Notes: generated by a model from the letters alone, not told the origin. A stretch of DNA of 64,000 bases from Brevipalpus yothersi (GCA_003956705.1 QZCP01000838.1:68291-132290), one strand, 5' to 3'. Numbered from the stretch's first letter, positions 1-10,279 are shown. Translations and numbers: made by a program.

Positions 1-223
1 ATGAAAAGTTACGTCTAGCAAAGTTCATTTGATAGTGATGAGATAAGAGATAAAAAAGCTATTCAGAGCCCATTTTCCACATGGGGTGCCTATTGGATGG
101 TGCTAACATGAATCAAAATCATTTCAATCAAAGATCAATCGAACAACTCAGAGTTTTTCCGATTGTTTTTACTATTTTGCTGCCTTCAGATGCATCGGGA
201 ACTCTTGCAAAAGTTTTTTCTAT

Positions 224-1306
224 TCATCTGCCTTCTTCGAACTGTACATCTGCTTCATCTACATTCACAATTGACTCAAGTCTCTTTCGGACACTCCTTA
301 TGCAGGCAGCTCTTATGTGCTCCTGAGGTAGATTATCAAACTCCTGCCAGATCGATCTTTGAGCTGTCTCAGAGTCTGAAGCCGTTGTCCATACACCGTG
401 TTCTTGAGAGTACCCCACAGGTAGAAGTCGCAAGGGGTTGCATCTGGTGATCTTGGTGCCCATTCAGGATTCCAGCCATCTGCCAGTACTCTCCGCCCGG
501 AGATTCCGCGGAGGTATTCCTTGACTCTCCCTGCTCTGTGAGCGGGAGCGCCATCCTGCATGTACCAATGTCTCCTTGACTCATCGATTTGAGGGATGAT
601 CTGGTCTCAGCATATCTAAGTACTTGTCAGTTGTCATGTTGCCTTCGTACTCAAATGGACCAATTCTACCACCATCCCATATGCCAGCCAAGACTTTGAC
701 ACCTCGCTGGTCAATCCGCTTAGATTCCACTCTCTTGTGGGGATTCTCATCTGACCAGTAGATAGTGCTCAGGGTGTTGACGGCACCACTCAAGTTGAAC
801 TGGGCCTCATCAGTCCATACTATTCGCTCAAAGAGGGTTGGATCTTGTTCTATCATCTCTAACAGCTGCCTGGCCATTCTAACCCAACGAGGCTTATCTT
901 CAGGCTTGAACTCGAATGTTCTGCGTACATGGTATGCTCTGAGCCTCAGGTCCGTAGTGAGGATTCTGTGGACTGTAGTCTTCGATATTGGACGACCTTC
1001 CTCCGCGAGTTCTGATGCTAACCTTCGGGTACTCGTTGGCTCATTCTTGCGCTTATGATCTTGGGCAAGCTCACGGACTCGCCTCATGTTGGCAGGAGTT
1101 CTGACGGTCTTAGACTGGCCGGGATGTTCTAAGCTTAGTCGCTGATGCTCTCCCATGTTCTGGTAGATAGACTTGATGGTACCTTTAGTGGGCCTGATAT
1201 TATGCAACCTCTGGAGCTCAAGCTGAGTTAGGACGATGGACTTGTTATTAGCTTCATAGACTCTGAGAATCTCTCTTTTCTGGCGGTCGGTGTACCTGAC
1301 AGTCAT
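224..1306 (-). pseudogene. mariner/Tc1-like transposase, two frameshifts
   Basis: The first frame (1306 to 581) starts MTVRYTDRQKRE and carries an N-terminal helix-turn-helix region, then the first catalytic Asp in WTDEAQFNLSG. Near 584-595 a one-base shift moves the reading to the frame carrying the second Asp (MQDGAPAH) and the third Asp (RSPDATPCDFYLWG). There are 36 residues between those two Asp residues. A second shift near 355-370 moves to a third frame containing DNLPQEHIRAAC and the C-terminal tail ending at 224. Such enzymes cut and paste the element between its inverted repeats at TA sites. All three catalytic acids survive, so only the two indels disable it. The motif style matches the Tc3/mariner-like families common in arthropods and nematodes; the subfamily is not certain. 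Confidence 0.88.
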
Positions 1307-1407
1307 TTCTCTAACTGATTATTTGATATGACTATTCTACAATGATGACTATGATAACTATGATGGCTATCTTACAATGATGACGTTGATTAGAATTGTT
1401 TGACGTT

Positions 1408-1498
1408 GATAGGATTCGAACGCTCGATTGATTGATTGATTGGTTGATCGCTAAACGCTGTACGCTTTAACTAATTACTCTGTTACCCATTGGGTGAT
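1408..1498 (-). other. tRNA-like segment (possible SINE head) inside transposon A
   Basis: Read on the minus strand, this stretch contains CGTTCGAATCC, a 10 of 11 match to the RNA polymerase III B box, preceded at a plausible distance by an A-box-like GGGTAACAGAG and TTAAAGCG. Between them lies a short GATT tandem (about four units) that is not part of any tRNA. No clean cloverleaf folds, so a working tRNA is unlikely; a decayed tRNA-derived SINE head is the better reading. It lies outside the transposase frame, between that gene and the right inverted repeat. Confidence 0.4.
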
Positions 1499-1748
1499 GG
1501 CGAGCAAATTAATTATCATCCTATTGATTAATTCTTATGGTTTTGGGTCAAATTTCTCAGTGAACAAGTCATAGTGAATGATTGAAAATTTTGGCAAAAC
1601 CAGTACCTTGAGCTCTCTCAGCCGGGGGTGGTCTTGAAAATCTTCGAGTCTTTACCAGCACCCGAGTATCATCCTTTCTCGGGAGCTGGGTCTTTACCAA
1701 CGAACTTGCTTGGGTCTTTGAGCCCCCAGCTGATAGGTCCAAGGTTTT

Positions 1749-1822
1749 GGCCTGAGGGTGGATTTGAACCCACAACTTTGGTGTCGAGTAGACTTGGCCG
1801 AGCTCACTGGGCCACCGAGACC
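1749..1822 (-). other. tRNA-derived SINE head
   Basis: On the minus strand these 74 bases have tRNA length and layout. A GGTCTCG...CAGGCC pair could form most of an acceptor stem, GGCC...GGCC a D stem, and GGTTCAAATCC is a good polymerase III B box. The T stem lacks one C and the anticodon stem does not pair well, so this is a tRNA relic rather than a functional tRNA gene. The sequence after it, down to about 1570 on the minus strand, is GC-richer and could be the SINE body. It has an open frame of 85 codons that resembles no protein I know. It is nested in mariner element A. Confidence 0.55.
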
Positions 1823-1884
1823 ACATATGAAGAGTCGGGATTGGAACATGCTTCTGATTCTAAGGTATTTTTCAACTTTTTCAT

Positions 1885-2457
1885 TCCCTATCTCATCACT
1901 ATCAAATGAACTTTGCTAGACGTAACTTTTTATGAGGAGTTCAAAAACGACCTTATCTTATCGATAACTTCACCCACTTTTGCACGCATCGCAGAGAACC
2001 TACTTTTTTGGCTTTATGCTAATCAGTTTCCGGACTTCTTTGAAACACTTGCCATACAAAAACTTACACATTTTTCCTCTAAGGAACCGAAAGAATTATC
2101 AAGATATTTCAACCCATTCAAAAGTTATTGAAGTTCAAAATGCGCTATATTATTCTGGGACACCCTGTATAGGGTGTCCCAGAGTAATATGATCCATTTC
2201 AAACTTTAATATTTTTGAGTGGATTGGCATATCTCAATTATTTTTTCGATTTGTTAGAGAAAAATGTGTAAATTTTGTATGACAGGCATTTTTAGCACTT
2301 GCGGAAACTAATTGGCATAGATGAGGGGCCATGAAGCCAAAAAAGTAGGTTTTCCACGATGTGTGCGAAAGTGGATGGAGCTACCGGGAAGATAGGGTCG
2401 TTTTTGAAACTTTCATAAAAAATTACGCCAGGGAAAGCTCATTTGATAGTGATATGA
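1885..2457. repeat. long imperfect palindrome of two mariner termini, head to head
   Basis: The arms on either side of about 2170 are reverse complements of each other over roughly 280 bp, at about three quarters identity by eye, with several indels. The centre, 2155-2182, is a perfect hairpin: CTGGGACACCCT, loop GTAT, then the complement. The outer part of the left arm is the right inverted repeat of transposon A (1889-1930). The outer part of the right arm carries the same motif (CTCATTTGATAGTGAT) near 2437. The simplest reading is the right terminus of element A abutting the left terminus of a related, more diverged element B at a shared TA. A fold-back MITE is the alternative. Confidence 0.8.
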
Positions 2458-3195
2458 TAGCAAGAGAGGAGCTAAAAAACATAATTCAATCACTAATCAC
2501 CAACCTGAAGTGTTATTCAGCCCAACTTGGGTGGTTGGAATAGCTTGGAAGCCACGAATTTGACGCATTCTCGTACGAGAATTTCCAATCAGGCCTAAAA
2601 CTCTCACAATTCATGATTTCATTTGTCCTCCCCGACAGCTCGGAGGCTCCGTGAATTCTTGGACTTCCTGCCCAGTGTTGCAAGAATGAATTCTATCCTT
2701 ATTTGGGATACGAATGGATAGAAACAATGGTATATCGACACGAAGAGGAGAGATAATAGAATTTTTCTCGACGAACAAAGTTCATTTCTCGTGTCATTTC
2801 TCTCAGAGTTGTTTCAAAGTCACAGTCAATGATACCAGATGATCAGAGGTCATTCCATCCTAGTTTGAGGTACGAATGAATAAAAGCAATGACGGATCGA
2901 TGCAGGAAAAAAAGAATAGAATATCCTCATAAAAGAGTTCGTCTTGATGAAAAAAATGCAATCAGACTCTCTCAAGTTTGGAATCACCTAACTCACCCGC
3001 ATCCAAAAACTCATTATCGAATTATTTTTCATCTTCAATCAAAGGAGCTTTTGTTCTATTAGGAATGAGAATTGATTCACGTGTATTTTAGTAGATTATA
3101 ATTATTGAATAAATCAAATGTTCAAAGCACTCCCGAAAAAACGAATCCCCGAAACTCAAATGTATCTCGGTTCGATAGGTATATTCTCTGTTCAA
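2458..3195. other. no gene recognised
   Basis: This AT-rich stretch follows the palindrome. Its first part may be internal sequence of the diverged mariner element B, but no transposase frame and no second terminus were found. Otherwise nothing recognisable is present. Confidence 0.4.

Positions 3196-3241
<46 letters not shown>
3196..3241. repeat. (GA)n microsatellite
   Basis: A purine-strand GA array with one interruption (GAAAGA) near its start; it ends GAGATG. The Arg-Glu repeat peptide across it is an artefact of the repeat. Confidence 0.95.
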
Positions 3242-3247
<6 letters not shown>

Positions 3248-3739
3248 CTCAGTTGTTCCGAGTACAAGTTGTACTAAAAACTTGGCTACTCTCTATAATA
3301 ATGAGTTTGAGGATAATTCTGAGCTCATTTCTTCTAGAACTCTCCATGAAACGCCACAATTTAAACCTCATTTTCATAGAACAATTTTGATGAGTACCAG
3401 AGAACAACCTACATTGGCTTCGCCGTGAAGGCTACGAGTACATTCCAACTGCTCAAGATTATTCGAATCTTCGTCAAATAATAAGGGTTCGATCACAAAT
3501 CAGAATAATATTCGAAAGTTATTGAGAAATTCTTGGGTCAAATCAGAGTCAAATAATTTGAATTCAAGGATATGAATAATTTGCTTGTAACTCTCATGAG
3601 TAGCTTTTCAAGAATCAAGTTTTCTGAGCAAATGCTAACACGAATATTATATTGCGCCCCTAGTTTCAATCAAGAGATCGAGAAACTAACTTGTAAGTGA
3701 GAGTTCAATGCTGAAACAATGAAAAAGTTTTACTCTTGT

Positions 3740-4382
3740 TCATTTTGAGACACACTTCTCCAGTGAAGAAATATGTAAGATTGAAGGTTCAAATTTTCTT
3801 TGACTTATCCCAATTATCAAGTTGAAATGCAACGATAATGATGAAAAACACAACCCGATAGAGATGTGTGAATAAGAGCAAGCTTCCTTCTGAGAGAAAA
3901 CAATGGCCCTTCTTTCCGCTTCCATATGAATTCGAACATACCTAAGAAACTTTGGAAAAGAATTCAAGCATCAAATAGCTGGATACTGTACTCAAAACCT
4001 CCCATCTCGAGGTGAAAATGAAAAAAATACAATGGCATTGGGGTGCGAATCAAAAGCGAATAGAGCTTCAAACCAGGAAATATGCGTCAATCATTGCCAG
4101 ATCATCTCGAGGAATAACTGAAGTTCATTGATGGTGCTCACTATCTGAGTCATTATCAAAGAATAGAATATAGATTATCAATCAGACTGATAATGTTTCC
4201 AAGAGGAATTCTGGCTCAAAATCAGCTGTATGACTTGCACATCTGAACTCTTGCCACAAGGTGTCTTGATCGACGCCAAAAGCCATGAACGGTGATGGTA
4301 GAGCAGAGATGTGCATCCGACTGAGAGAGGAGGGCCAGTAATAGAGAAGAGAGCTAAATAGTTGAGAGAATCGGGAATTCAA
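3740..4382 (-). other. exon-like segments of an unrecognised minus-strand gene
   Basis: Two open stretches on the minus strand, 4382-4182 and 3967-3740, have mixed, protein-like composition rather than simple repeat (for example PSPFMAFGVDQDTLWQ and RIHMEAERRAIVFSQ). A pyrimidine-containing acceptor-like CAACTATTTAG lies near 4346 and a donor-like GTTAGT at about 4385-4390. They lie on the same strand as the exon-like segments at 6325-7350, with a Tc1/mariner element between. I do not recognise a family, and splice joins cannot be fixed by eye. They could equally be pseudogene remains. Confidence 0.25.
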
Positions 4383-4393
4383 AAACTAACTTT

Positions 4394-4419
4394 CTTGGTC
4401 TGGTTTGGATCAGACCAAG
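4394..4419. repeat. perfect 9-bp stem hairpin
   Basis: CTTGGTCTG at 4394-4402 is the exact complement of CAGACCAAG at 4411-4419, with an 8-base loop. It lies about 170 bp from the end of the mariner element at 4588. Function unknown. Confidence 0.6.
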
Positions 4420-4587
4420 ACTTCGGTTATCAGTGATCAGCGTAATTGCTCAAACTTCCTAACAATTGCCATTCGAGTTTTAATCGAATGATAAGCCACC
4501 TCAATACTTCCCTACAATGTATAGTAACTAGAGTTATTACTCACTTCTATTTGTTTTTTCGACCTGCCTATAGAAAACTTGAGAAAA

Positions 4588-5978
4588 TACAGTAATCGGC
4601 ACTCAGATGAATCAGGAAAGGCGTCTCTTAAATCGAGAAAAAATGGTTCTGATTGAAAGGCATTTATTTAAATCCAAAAGGCGCTTAATGAAATCCTAGA
4701 AAATTGGTTCGCGCTCAAGACATGGTCGGAGAAACTGTTTCATGTGCTGAAAATAGGCAATCCAATTAGATTCATTAATTTCTCTTGAAGCTTTCTCAAT
4801 ATTTTCAATCAACTCAGTAGCATTCAAACAATTTTTTTGTTTCACAATTCCTTTTCACTTCGAAAACACTTCCTCAATAGGATTCATGAAGGGGCTATAC
4901 GGAGGTAAAAATTCGATTGTGTGTCCTCTCGATTCGATTTTTTGACAGATTTCATCGGAATGATGGAAACGCACATTGTCCATGATGATGATTCTGTTTG
5001 CATAGCCTTCTTGATCGAAAAAATCCAATAGTTGATCGATGTATTCGCTGAAAAGAGGGATGTTGTATGGTTGGTCTACAGCTTCATAAAAAAAGAGACA
5101 CTCTTTCGAGATCGCTGCTGATACAGAAATATTTTTTGATCGTAATGCCTGAACAATTGTAACAGCTTTCTGTCCTTTCTTTGATCTACCATATTTTCGC
5201 CTCATTGACACATTGAAACCAGCTTCATCAAGATAGAAAATTTTGCTCTCATCAAAAGTACTGAATCGAATGGCATACTGATATCTTTTTTCGATTACAT
5301 CTGGATCATTTCGACGCTTTGTCATAGGAGATGTTCGCTTGAATGAATAGTTGAATGATTTAACAGCACGTCCAATAGTACGTTCTGAGACAGCAATACC
5401 TTTCTTTCTCAGGAGTCTAGCTCTGATGTATCGAAAGGTTTTTGTACAGTCTCTATCCAAAATTTTTTTGATGTAGCGCTTACCAGAACTACCAAGTTTT
5501 GATTGATGGCGATACCGAATTTTCGACTTTTCAGGTTGACCATTTCGTTTGTAAGAACGCACAATACTCTGCACAGTTCGATATGGTAAATCGAGGGCTC
5601 CAGCAATCATCCCATATGTTTCACCTGAATCATACTTCTTGCAAACTAATCGTCGAATTCCATCACTCGCAGATTTTTTCTTCACTACATTAGACATTTT
5701 GAGCACAATGAAAATGAACAGTCTCACAAAAAGAGAGGACAGAGAATGAGAAGATTGTGTTTTTCCATCGAAATATATACTGATCAATGTCAACTGGTGT
5801 TTTGTCTGCCCAAATTCTTAGAAAATCCCAAAATTTTTCCCATACACATGCATGGAACATAGAACAAGGATTAGGATTAGTGCACTTAGGATTCAGAATG
5901 ATGCCTTAAGTCTGAAACTCGTTCGCCGAAGGATTTAAAATATGCCTTTCCTGATTCAACTAAGTGCCGATTACTGTA
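4588..5978 (-). mobile_element. near-intact Tc1/mariner transposon (DD34E)
   Basis: A TA dinucleotide at 4588-4589 and at 5977-5978 bounds a 1387-bp element. Its ends, CAGTAATCGGCACT..., are inverted copies of each other over about 45 bp with few mismatches, including the shared GAATCAGGAAAGGC. It encodes one transposase on the minus strand that fills most of the element, with no insertions inside. This is a textbook Tc1/mariner structure with TA target duplication. Exon-like minus-strand segments lie on both sides, so the element may have landed in an intron. Confidence 0.92.
4696..5697 (-). pseudogene. Tc1-like DD34E transposase with one nonsense codon
   Basis: The frame starts best at the Met at 5697 (MSNVVKKKSASDGIRR). 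An upstream in-frame Met at 5793 adds 32 residues that look like translated leader. An N-terminal helix-turn-helix pair (about residues 10-100) is followed by the catalytic residues in FYLDEAGFN, IIIMDNVRFHH and PFMNPIEEVFS, with exactly 34 residues between the second Asp and the Glu: the DD34E signature. Right after EVFSK a TGA stop (near 4855) interrupts the frame. Past it the same frame stays open to a TAG at 4696 and reads like a normal transposase C-terminus (KQKNCLNATELIENI). A TGG-to-TGA change would explain the stop. About 54 C-terminal residues are lost, after the catalytic triad. Confidence 0.9.
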
Positions 5979-6324
5979 TCAAGAGTGATCGAGTTCGTTC
6001 CTTCTTGGCTCTGAACGTTGAGGACTAAGTGTTTCAATTTTTTCAAATCACTCACATAATTAGATCATTGTCATGTGTCGAGATGATTCATCAGCTAACG
6101 AGGCTTAGAGAATTATGAGCAACTCTCTGAGCTAATTTTCCAAGTTCATCTGATAAATATTCAGATGTTGAACTTTTATTCAACGATAGAGAATGTCAAT
6201 AGTCACATATTATTATGCATGAATTTTTTCTCCCTCTGTTGACAATTGAGTATATAGATTTGTGAATTTGTTCGTGGGGATCCTAATGGATGGTTCTTCT
6301 TGACTTGTGATAATAGAAACTAAC

Positions 6325-6470
6325 TTTAGTGTGGTCATTAGTGAGGCCACATTCGACAACTCGATTGAATGGGCAAGCATCCATATCACATTGATGATGA
6401 ATCCAGAATATTACTGACGAAGTAGAGTGGGGCTCAAGTTCGTCAGGTATGAGTTGAAACTTTTCTTTCA
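6325..6470 (-). other. candidate internal exon, unknown protein
   Basis: On the minus strand a 146-bp open segment runs from an acceptor-like TTGACACAG to a donor-like GTTAGT. It reads as plausible protein containing FQLIPDELEPHS and a Cys-rich HHQCDMDACPFNRVVEC. Codon use is varied, unlike the flanking low-complexity DNA. The four-cysteine pattern suggests an extracellular fold, but I do not recognise the family. Confidence 0.3.
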
Positions 6471-6841
6471 CTGTGTCAACTACTATTTCACTTCTGACTC
6501 ACCTGTTGATTTAAACTTCAGCATTGATTGAATCACCAATCTCTCATATTATATTCTCAGTTATCTAGGCCCTATAAATCGTTATTGCACTTAAACTTGC
6601 CCCCCATTCATGTGGAAAAGGTTTGATACACCAAAAATCATATGTGAACGGGTACCTGAAATTTTTTGTAGACTTGAAGTAATCTAAGACTTATCATTCG
6701 TGTTTTTTCATCACGTAGTCAGGAATCACCAAAAACATATTATTGAGTTATGGCTTGTTAATTTCTAAGTAGCCCAGTAGGCTCAAGATAAAAAACCAGC
6801 ATCTTCATCGTAACAATGTGATGATTTTTTCATTTATTTAC

Positions 6842-7349
6842 CTTCCATGGCTCCAATATCGAGTGGGAGATGACAAAATACAACATTTAATGTTATGCTG
6901 TACAAAGATGAATACAAAAAGGCTATCGGGAATTCAGAATGGACAGACAAACTCAAATCAAAGCCAGTGTAGTGTGATTGGATGGCAAAGATTTTGCAAT
7001 TTAAAATCCTCATAAATTTTTCAGCTTCCATTTCGGGGACGAAACAGTTTAAAGAGTGTGGGATTACGAAAACTCTTCATCGCATGAGCATTTACCCGCC
7101 GATACAGCCTAACAAGCTTGTAATGCAATGAGTTGCAATTACTGATTGAACGGATAGTTTGAATCAGATGTAGCTCACCTTGTTTTGCTTAGCATAACTC
7201 GAACTCAGTATCGCTACAATCTTGTGTTCATGACATTTTTTTACCATCTCGATTCCGATGAATCTTGGATAATTTTTGACCTCATATCTATGATTTCCGT
7301 CAGAAAACAAATGAGGTTCAATGAAATGTTGCAAAATCTCATGGGACAT
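6842..7349 (-). other. two candidate exons, unknown protein
   Basis: Minus-strand open stretches 7349-7179 (ending AKQNK before a strong donor, AAG|GTGAGC) and 7031-6842 (ending LDIGAMEG before GTAAAT) both look protein-like. The second includes FDLSLSVHSEFPIAFLY. Together with 6325-6470 they may belong to one minus-strand gene that continues past the mariner element to about 3740. Acceptors are ambiguous and no family is recognised, so a real gene, a pseudogene and chance are all still possible. Confidence 0.28.
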
Positions 7350-8058
7350 GTCTTGTTTACAATGTTGATTGCCTCATAAAATTCCAAACCTACCAGTTTG
7401 GTTGCATAGGCTTCATTCATGCCTGTAATCAGAAAAATCGGTTCCCTTCCCCTAGGGAAATTGTCGTTTATGGGGGTCTAGCTAGCCTCTTCTAAGGAAC
7501 TAACAGAGTAAGTCACCAAGTATGTCACAGAAACAAGCGGTTATATTCATCACGAGCAATAATGATATTTGTACCTCACTTTGAATGCTTGCACGCTTTT
7601 CACCCCAACACTCTTCACTTCCAAGAATGATGGTCAATGTAACCAAAGGGTGAACACCAGCTTAATGGTGGAATGGGACTAGATGAGAGGTTGGATCTTC
7701 GAAATATTGAAATTAACTTATCACCTGGAGATGAAGTATTCTACTGTCCGAACAATTTGAGACTGATTAGTCTTCAGACTGGAACCAATTTAATCAAATT
7801 CAATGGTAATCTATAGATGAAACCAGATATCTGCACCTTGACGAACCAGGCTGGTCTAGGTGTTATGATTAGGAATCTTATGATTGGAATGATGTTTTGT
7901 CTTAGCTTAGAATACCCCGTTACCTGGTTCTCAACCTTCATGGGATGAAATTAATTTATATAGAGGAATCCGTTTGTAATATATGACTAATTCCATTTCC
8001 TTCTGTCAAAAGTCATCTAATTTGAAGTTTTCCCAAACTTTTTTGTTGTGTTTACCAG

Positions 8059-8302
8059 AGCTGTGAAGATGGTTTATGTGTATGAATACATTAATATATT
8101 GAACTTCACAAACTATGCCCTTAGTAGATTCATTCAGAGTCAGTCGGTGGAAACTGATATGGATTCAGAAGACTTCTGCTTAAACAAGCGCTGAATCATG
8201 AGATTGCTGGATATGTTGAGTTTTCGTCTTGCCTTATGTCTCTCAAAATGTTAGCAGATGAGGAAAAATTACCTCATGAAACGACAAGGATCACCATTTG
8301 AG
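8059..8302 (+). pseudogene. frameshifted exon-like fragment
   Basis: A clear acceptor (TTGTTGTGTTTACCAG) precedes an open frame reading AVKMVYVYEYINILN... to about 8176. There a one-base shift moves into a second protein-like frame (LKQALNHEIAGYVEFSS, then LADEEKLPHETTRITI) that reaches a TGA at 8299 just before a GTAAAT donor. The two halves fit end to end as one helical polypeptide. The ALNHEI..YVE pattern distantly recalls the N-terminal region of gamma-tubulin complex proteins, but that is a guess. The frameshift and the in-frame stop argue for a pseudogene; a sequencing indel in a live exon is the alternative. Confidence 0.4.
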
Positions 8303-8515
8303 GTAAATTATCTTGAGCTATTGTTCCACTGCAAAAAATTTCGAGAATTCAGTGGGGAATAAGAATGTAGCTTTCTACCTCTTGTTCAAAAAATTCAAAA
8401 ATGATGTCCACAAATAGACAACCCATCGTTTTTCTCCACTACTAATGGGAAAGACCGGTTATACCGGCCCAATCCTAGATAGGCAAAACTCGACAAAAAT
8501 TTGGAACTATTTCTT

Positions 8516-8842
8516 TCTCTTCCTCTGTCTCTCTTTCTATCTCTCTCTTTCTTTGTTTCTCTCTCTCTCGATCTCTCGGTCTCTCTGTCTCTCTTTCCTT
8601 CTCTTTCTCTCTTTCTCGGTCTCTTTTTCTCTCTCTCTTTCTCTCTTTAATTTCTCTCTCTTTTCACCTCTCTGTCTCTCTGTCTCTCTGTCTCTCTTTC
8701 CTTCTCTTTCTCTCTTTCTCGGTCTCTTTTTCTCTCTCTCTTTCTCTCTTTAATTTCTCTCTCTTTTCACCTCTCTGTCTCTCTGTCTCTCTGTCTCTCT
8801 TTCCCTTTCTTTCTCTCTTTATACCTCTCTCTGTCTTTTTCG
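8516..8842. repeat. pyrimidine-rich tract with 103-bp tandem duplication
   Basis: About 320 bp made almost only of C and T on the plus strand, with scattered G. Within it a 103-bp unit starting CTCTTTCCTTCTC at 8591 recurs nearly exactly at 8694, including the distinctive TTTAATTTC and TTTTCACC landmarks. A third partial copy begins after the CTCTGT triplets near 8790. The open frame across it (Ser-Leu rich) is a repeat artefact. Confidence 0.9.
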
Positions 8843-8849
8843 TCTCTGT

Positions 8850-10279
8850 TCACCGAATCCTGCCGCAGTGAGGTTACCGTTGCGATTTCGTTAGTAGATC
8901 TTACTGCGGCGCCATATTATTATTTTTATAATTTTTATTTGAATGATGATTATCATTATGGTAATCGGTGAAGCCGTTCATCACAAGATAATTTTTGCTT
9001 CAATCTCCACCTAGTGATGAACAACTGATCAGAGCATCAGGTAAATTAACGCCTTTCAGAAAGGTGTTCTGGGTTCAAATCAGCCTAGAAACCTCTAGAT
9101 TTCAATATGAAATCAGTAATCAATCAAAGAGCTCGAATTTTCATCGATCTTTCTTTGTGATACGAAGTATATGGTGAAGGTTTTAAGAAATTCAGAAAAT
9201 TACACTTGTTTATTCTGATTGATGATTGGATATCTTTTGGTGCCCTTAATTTCTTGAGGAAACAGCGTTCAATCCCTTTACATCCTGTTTCCCTGGGATG
9301 AAAGTGAAAATCTTTGCAACGTAGACCAAGCCGTTACTCTAAGAGCCTTCACAAGTAAAAGTAATAGAAACAACAAGTTCCAAAAGTTTCAAAAATGCAT
9401 CCAAATCATGACAAAGTTGCACTGAAGTGAGAGGTACTCATAATCCAGTCACCCATGAGATGAACAAGATATCTCTAGTGAACAAAGCAAAGAGTGAGAA
9501 GAGAGATCATCGAATGCTTTTGCCAGTGAGTCTTAAACTCACTCAGCAGCGGTCATGCAGGCGTGTGAGGATTCTGCTCTGATTTCCGACTGGAAGCTAG
9601 CCAGCGATAATTTTGGCCAACAGGTTAGCGCTGATGAAAGTTTTTTGGCTATCTCATCACACCTGATAGATGAAAATTTCCATCTATCAAGCTCTCTGAC
9701 TAATTTTTTGTCTCAGATATTGCAGCCAAAAATTATCAGAGCCGTTAAATCTCGCACCCAAGAATAATCTCTGAACTGGCTGTCAGAACCGGGTCCAAGT
9801 TCAGTTGGCTTCCTAAAATGGAAAGTTCAAAAACGTCCGATCAATTGCGGTCCAGGGTGAAGGTTATTAATAACGGTTTGGTGATAGTTATTCAGCTGAT
9901 AGGTTCAAAACGGAAAGATCCTGAAGTTAATCTAAAAACTGATCAGTGATGTGGTGAGAGAGAATCTGTTCAATTGTTTTTCCCTATGATCAAATGAGCT
10001 AATGGTCATGCAAACGACGATTCTCAGATAAGGATAGGGAATCAACCTGATTCCAACATCCTCACTGTCTTACAAGTTATCGAGCCCAGTGTTCTCAGAA
10101 AAACTCAAGAAAAGCAAGTTCTTGGATGATTGATTTGAGGAAACACTCCCTCCACTTGCTCGACTATCAGAAGATTTAATTTTTCCTTCAAATTTTAAGT
10201 CATCAAAAGAATGATGAAATTCTCAATGAGAACTCAAAAAATGTCATCAAAATCCCTGTATCATACTTGGCTTCCAAGA
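8850..10279. other. mostly featureless; one candidate 3' gene end
   Basis: Most of this stretch shows nothing. At 9552-9622 (plus) an acceptor-like ACTCACTCAG precedes MQACEDSALISDWKLAS, ending at a donor CAG|GTTAGC. About 96 bp further a strong acceptor (TTTTTTGTCTCAG, 9718) leads to a short open stretch ending in TAA at 9765. This could be the end of a small gene or a relic; no family is recognised. A tRNA-like look at 9000-9075 was weak. Confidence 0.25.

Larger units (their letters stand above)
1..2171 (-). mobile_element. mariner-like DNA transposon A, left end cut by window
   Basis: Positions 4-45 are a perfect inverted repeat of 1889-1930 (42 of 42 bases). They flank a minus-strand Tc1/mariner transposase relic. 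The right side continues outward from 1931 to a terminus reading ...GGGACACCCTGTA at about 2172, a motif typical of mariner ends in invertebrates. The inverted repeats are therefore probably long (about 280 bp), with the left one running off the start of the window. Between the transposase start (1306) and the right repeat lie two tRNA-like segments, so the element is composite. The block looks less AT-rich than the surrounding DNA, as expected for inserted sequence. The perfect repeats suggest fairly recent mobility or gene conversion, whereas the frameshifted transposase says this copy cannot encode its own enzyme. The exact outer ends are inferred. Confidence 0.8.

Noticed and set aside
1569..1826. 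85-codon minus-strand frame as a protein gene
   Set aside because: It overlaps the tRNA-like segment and presumed SINE body and has no protein-family resemblance.
9000..9075. tRNA-Leu-like anticodon arm with loop TTCAGAA and GGTTCAAATC
   Set aside because: The T stem does not pair, there is no variable arm and the D arm is unclear; chance resemblance is more likely.
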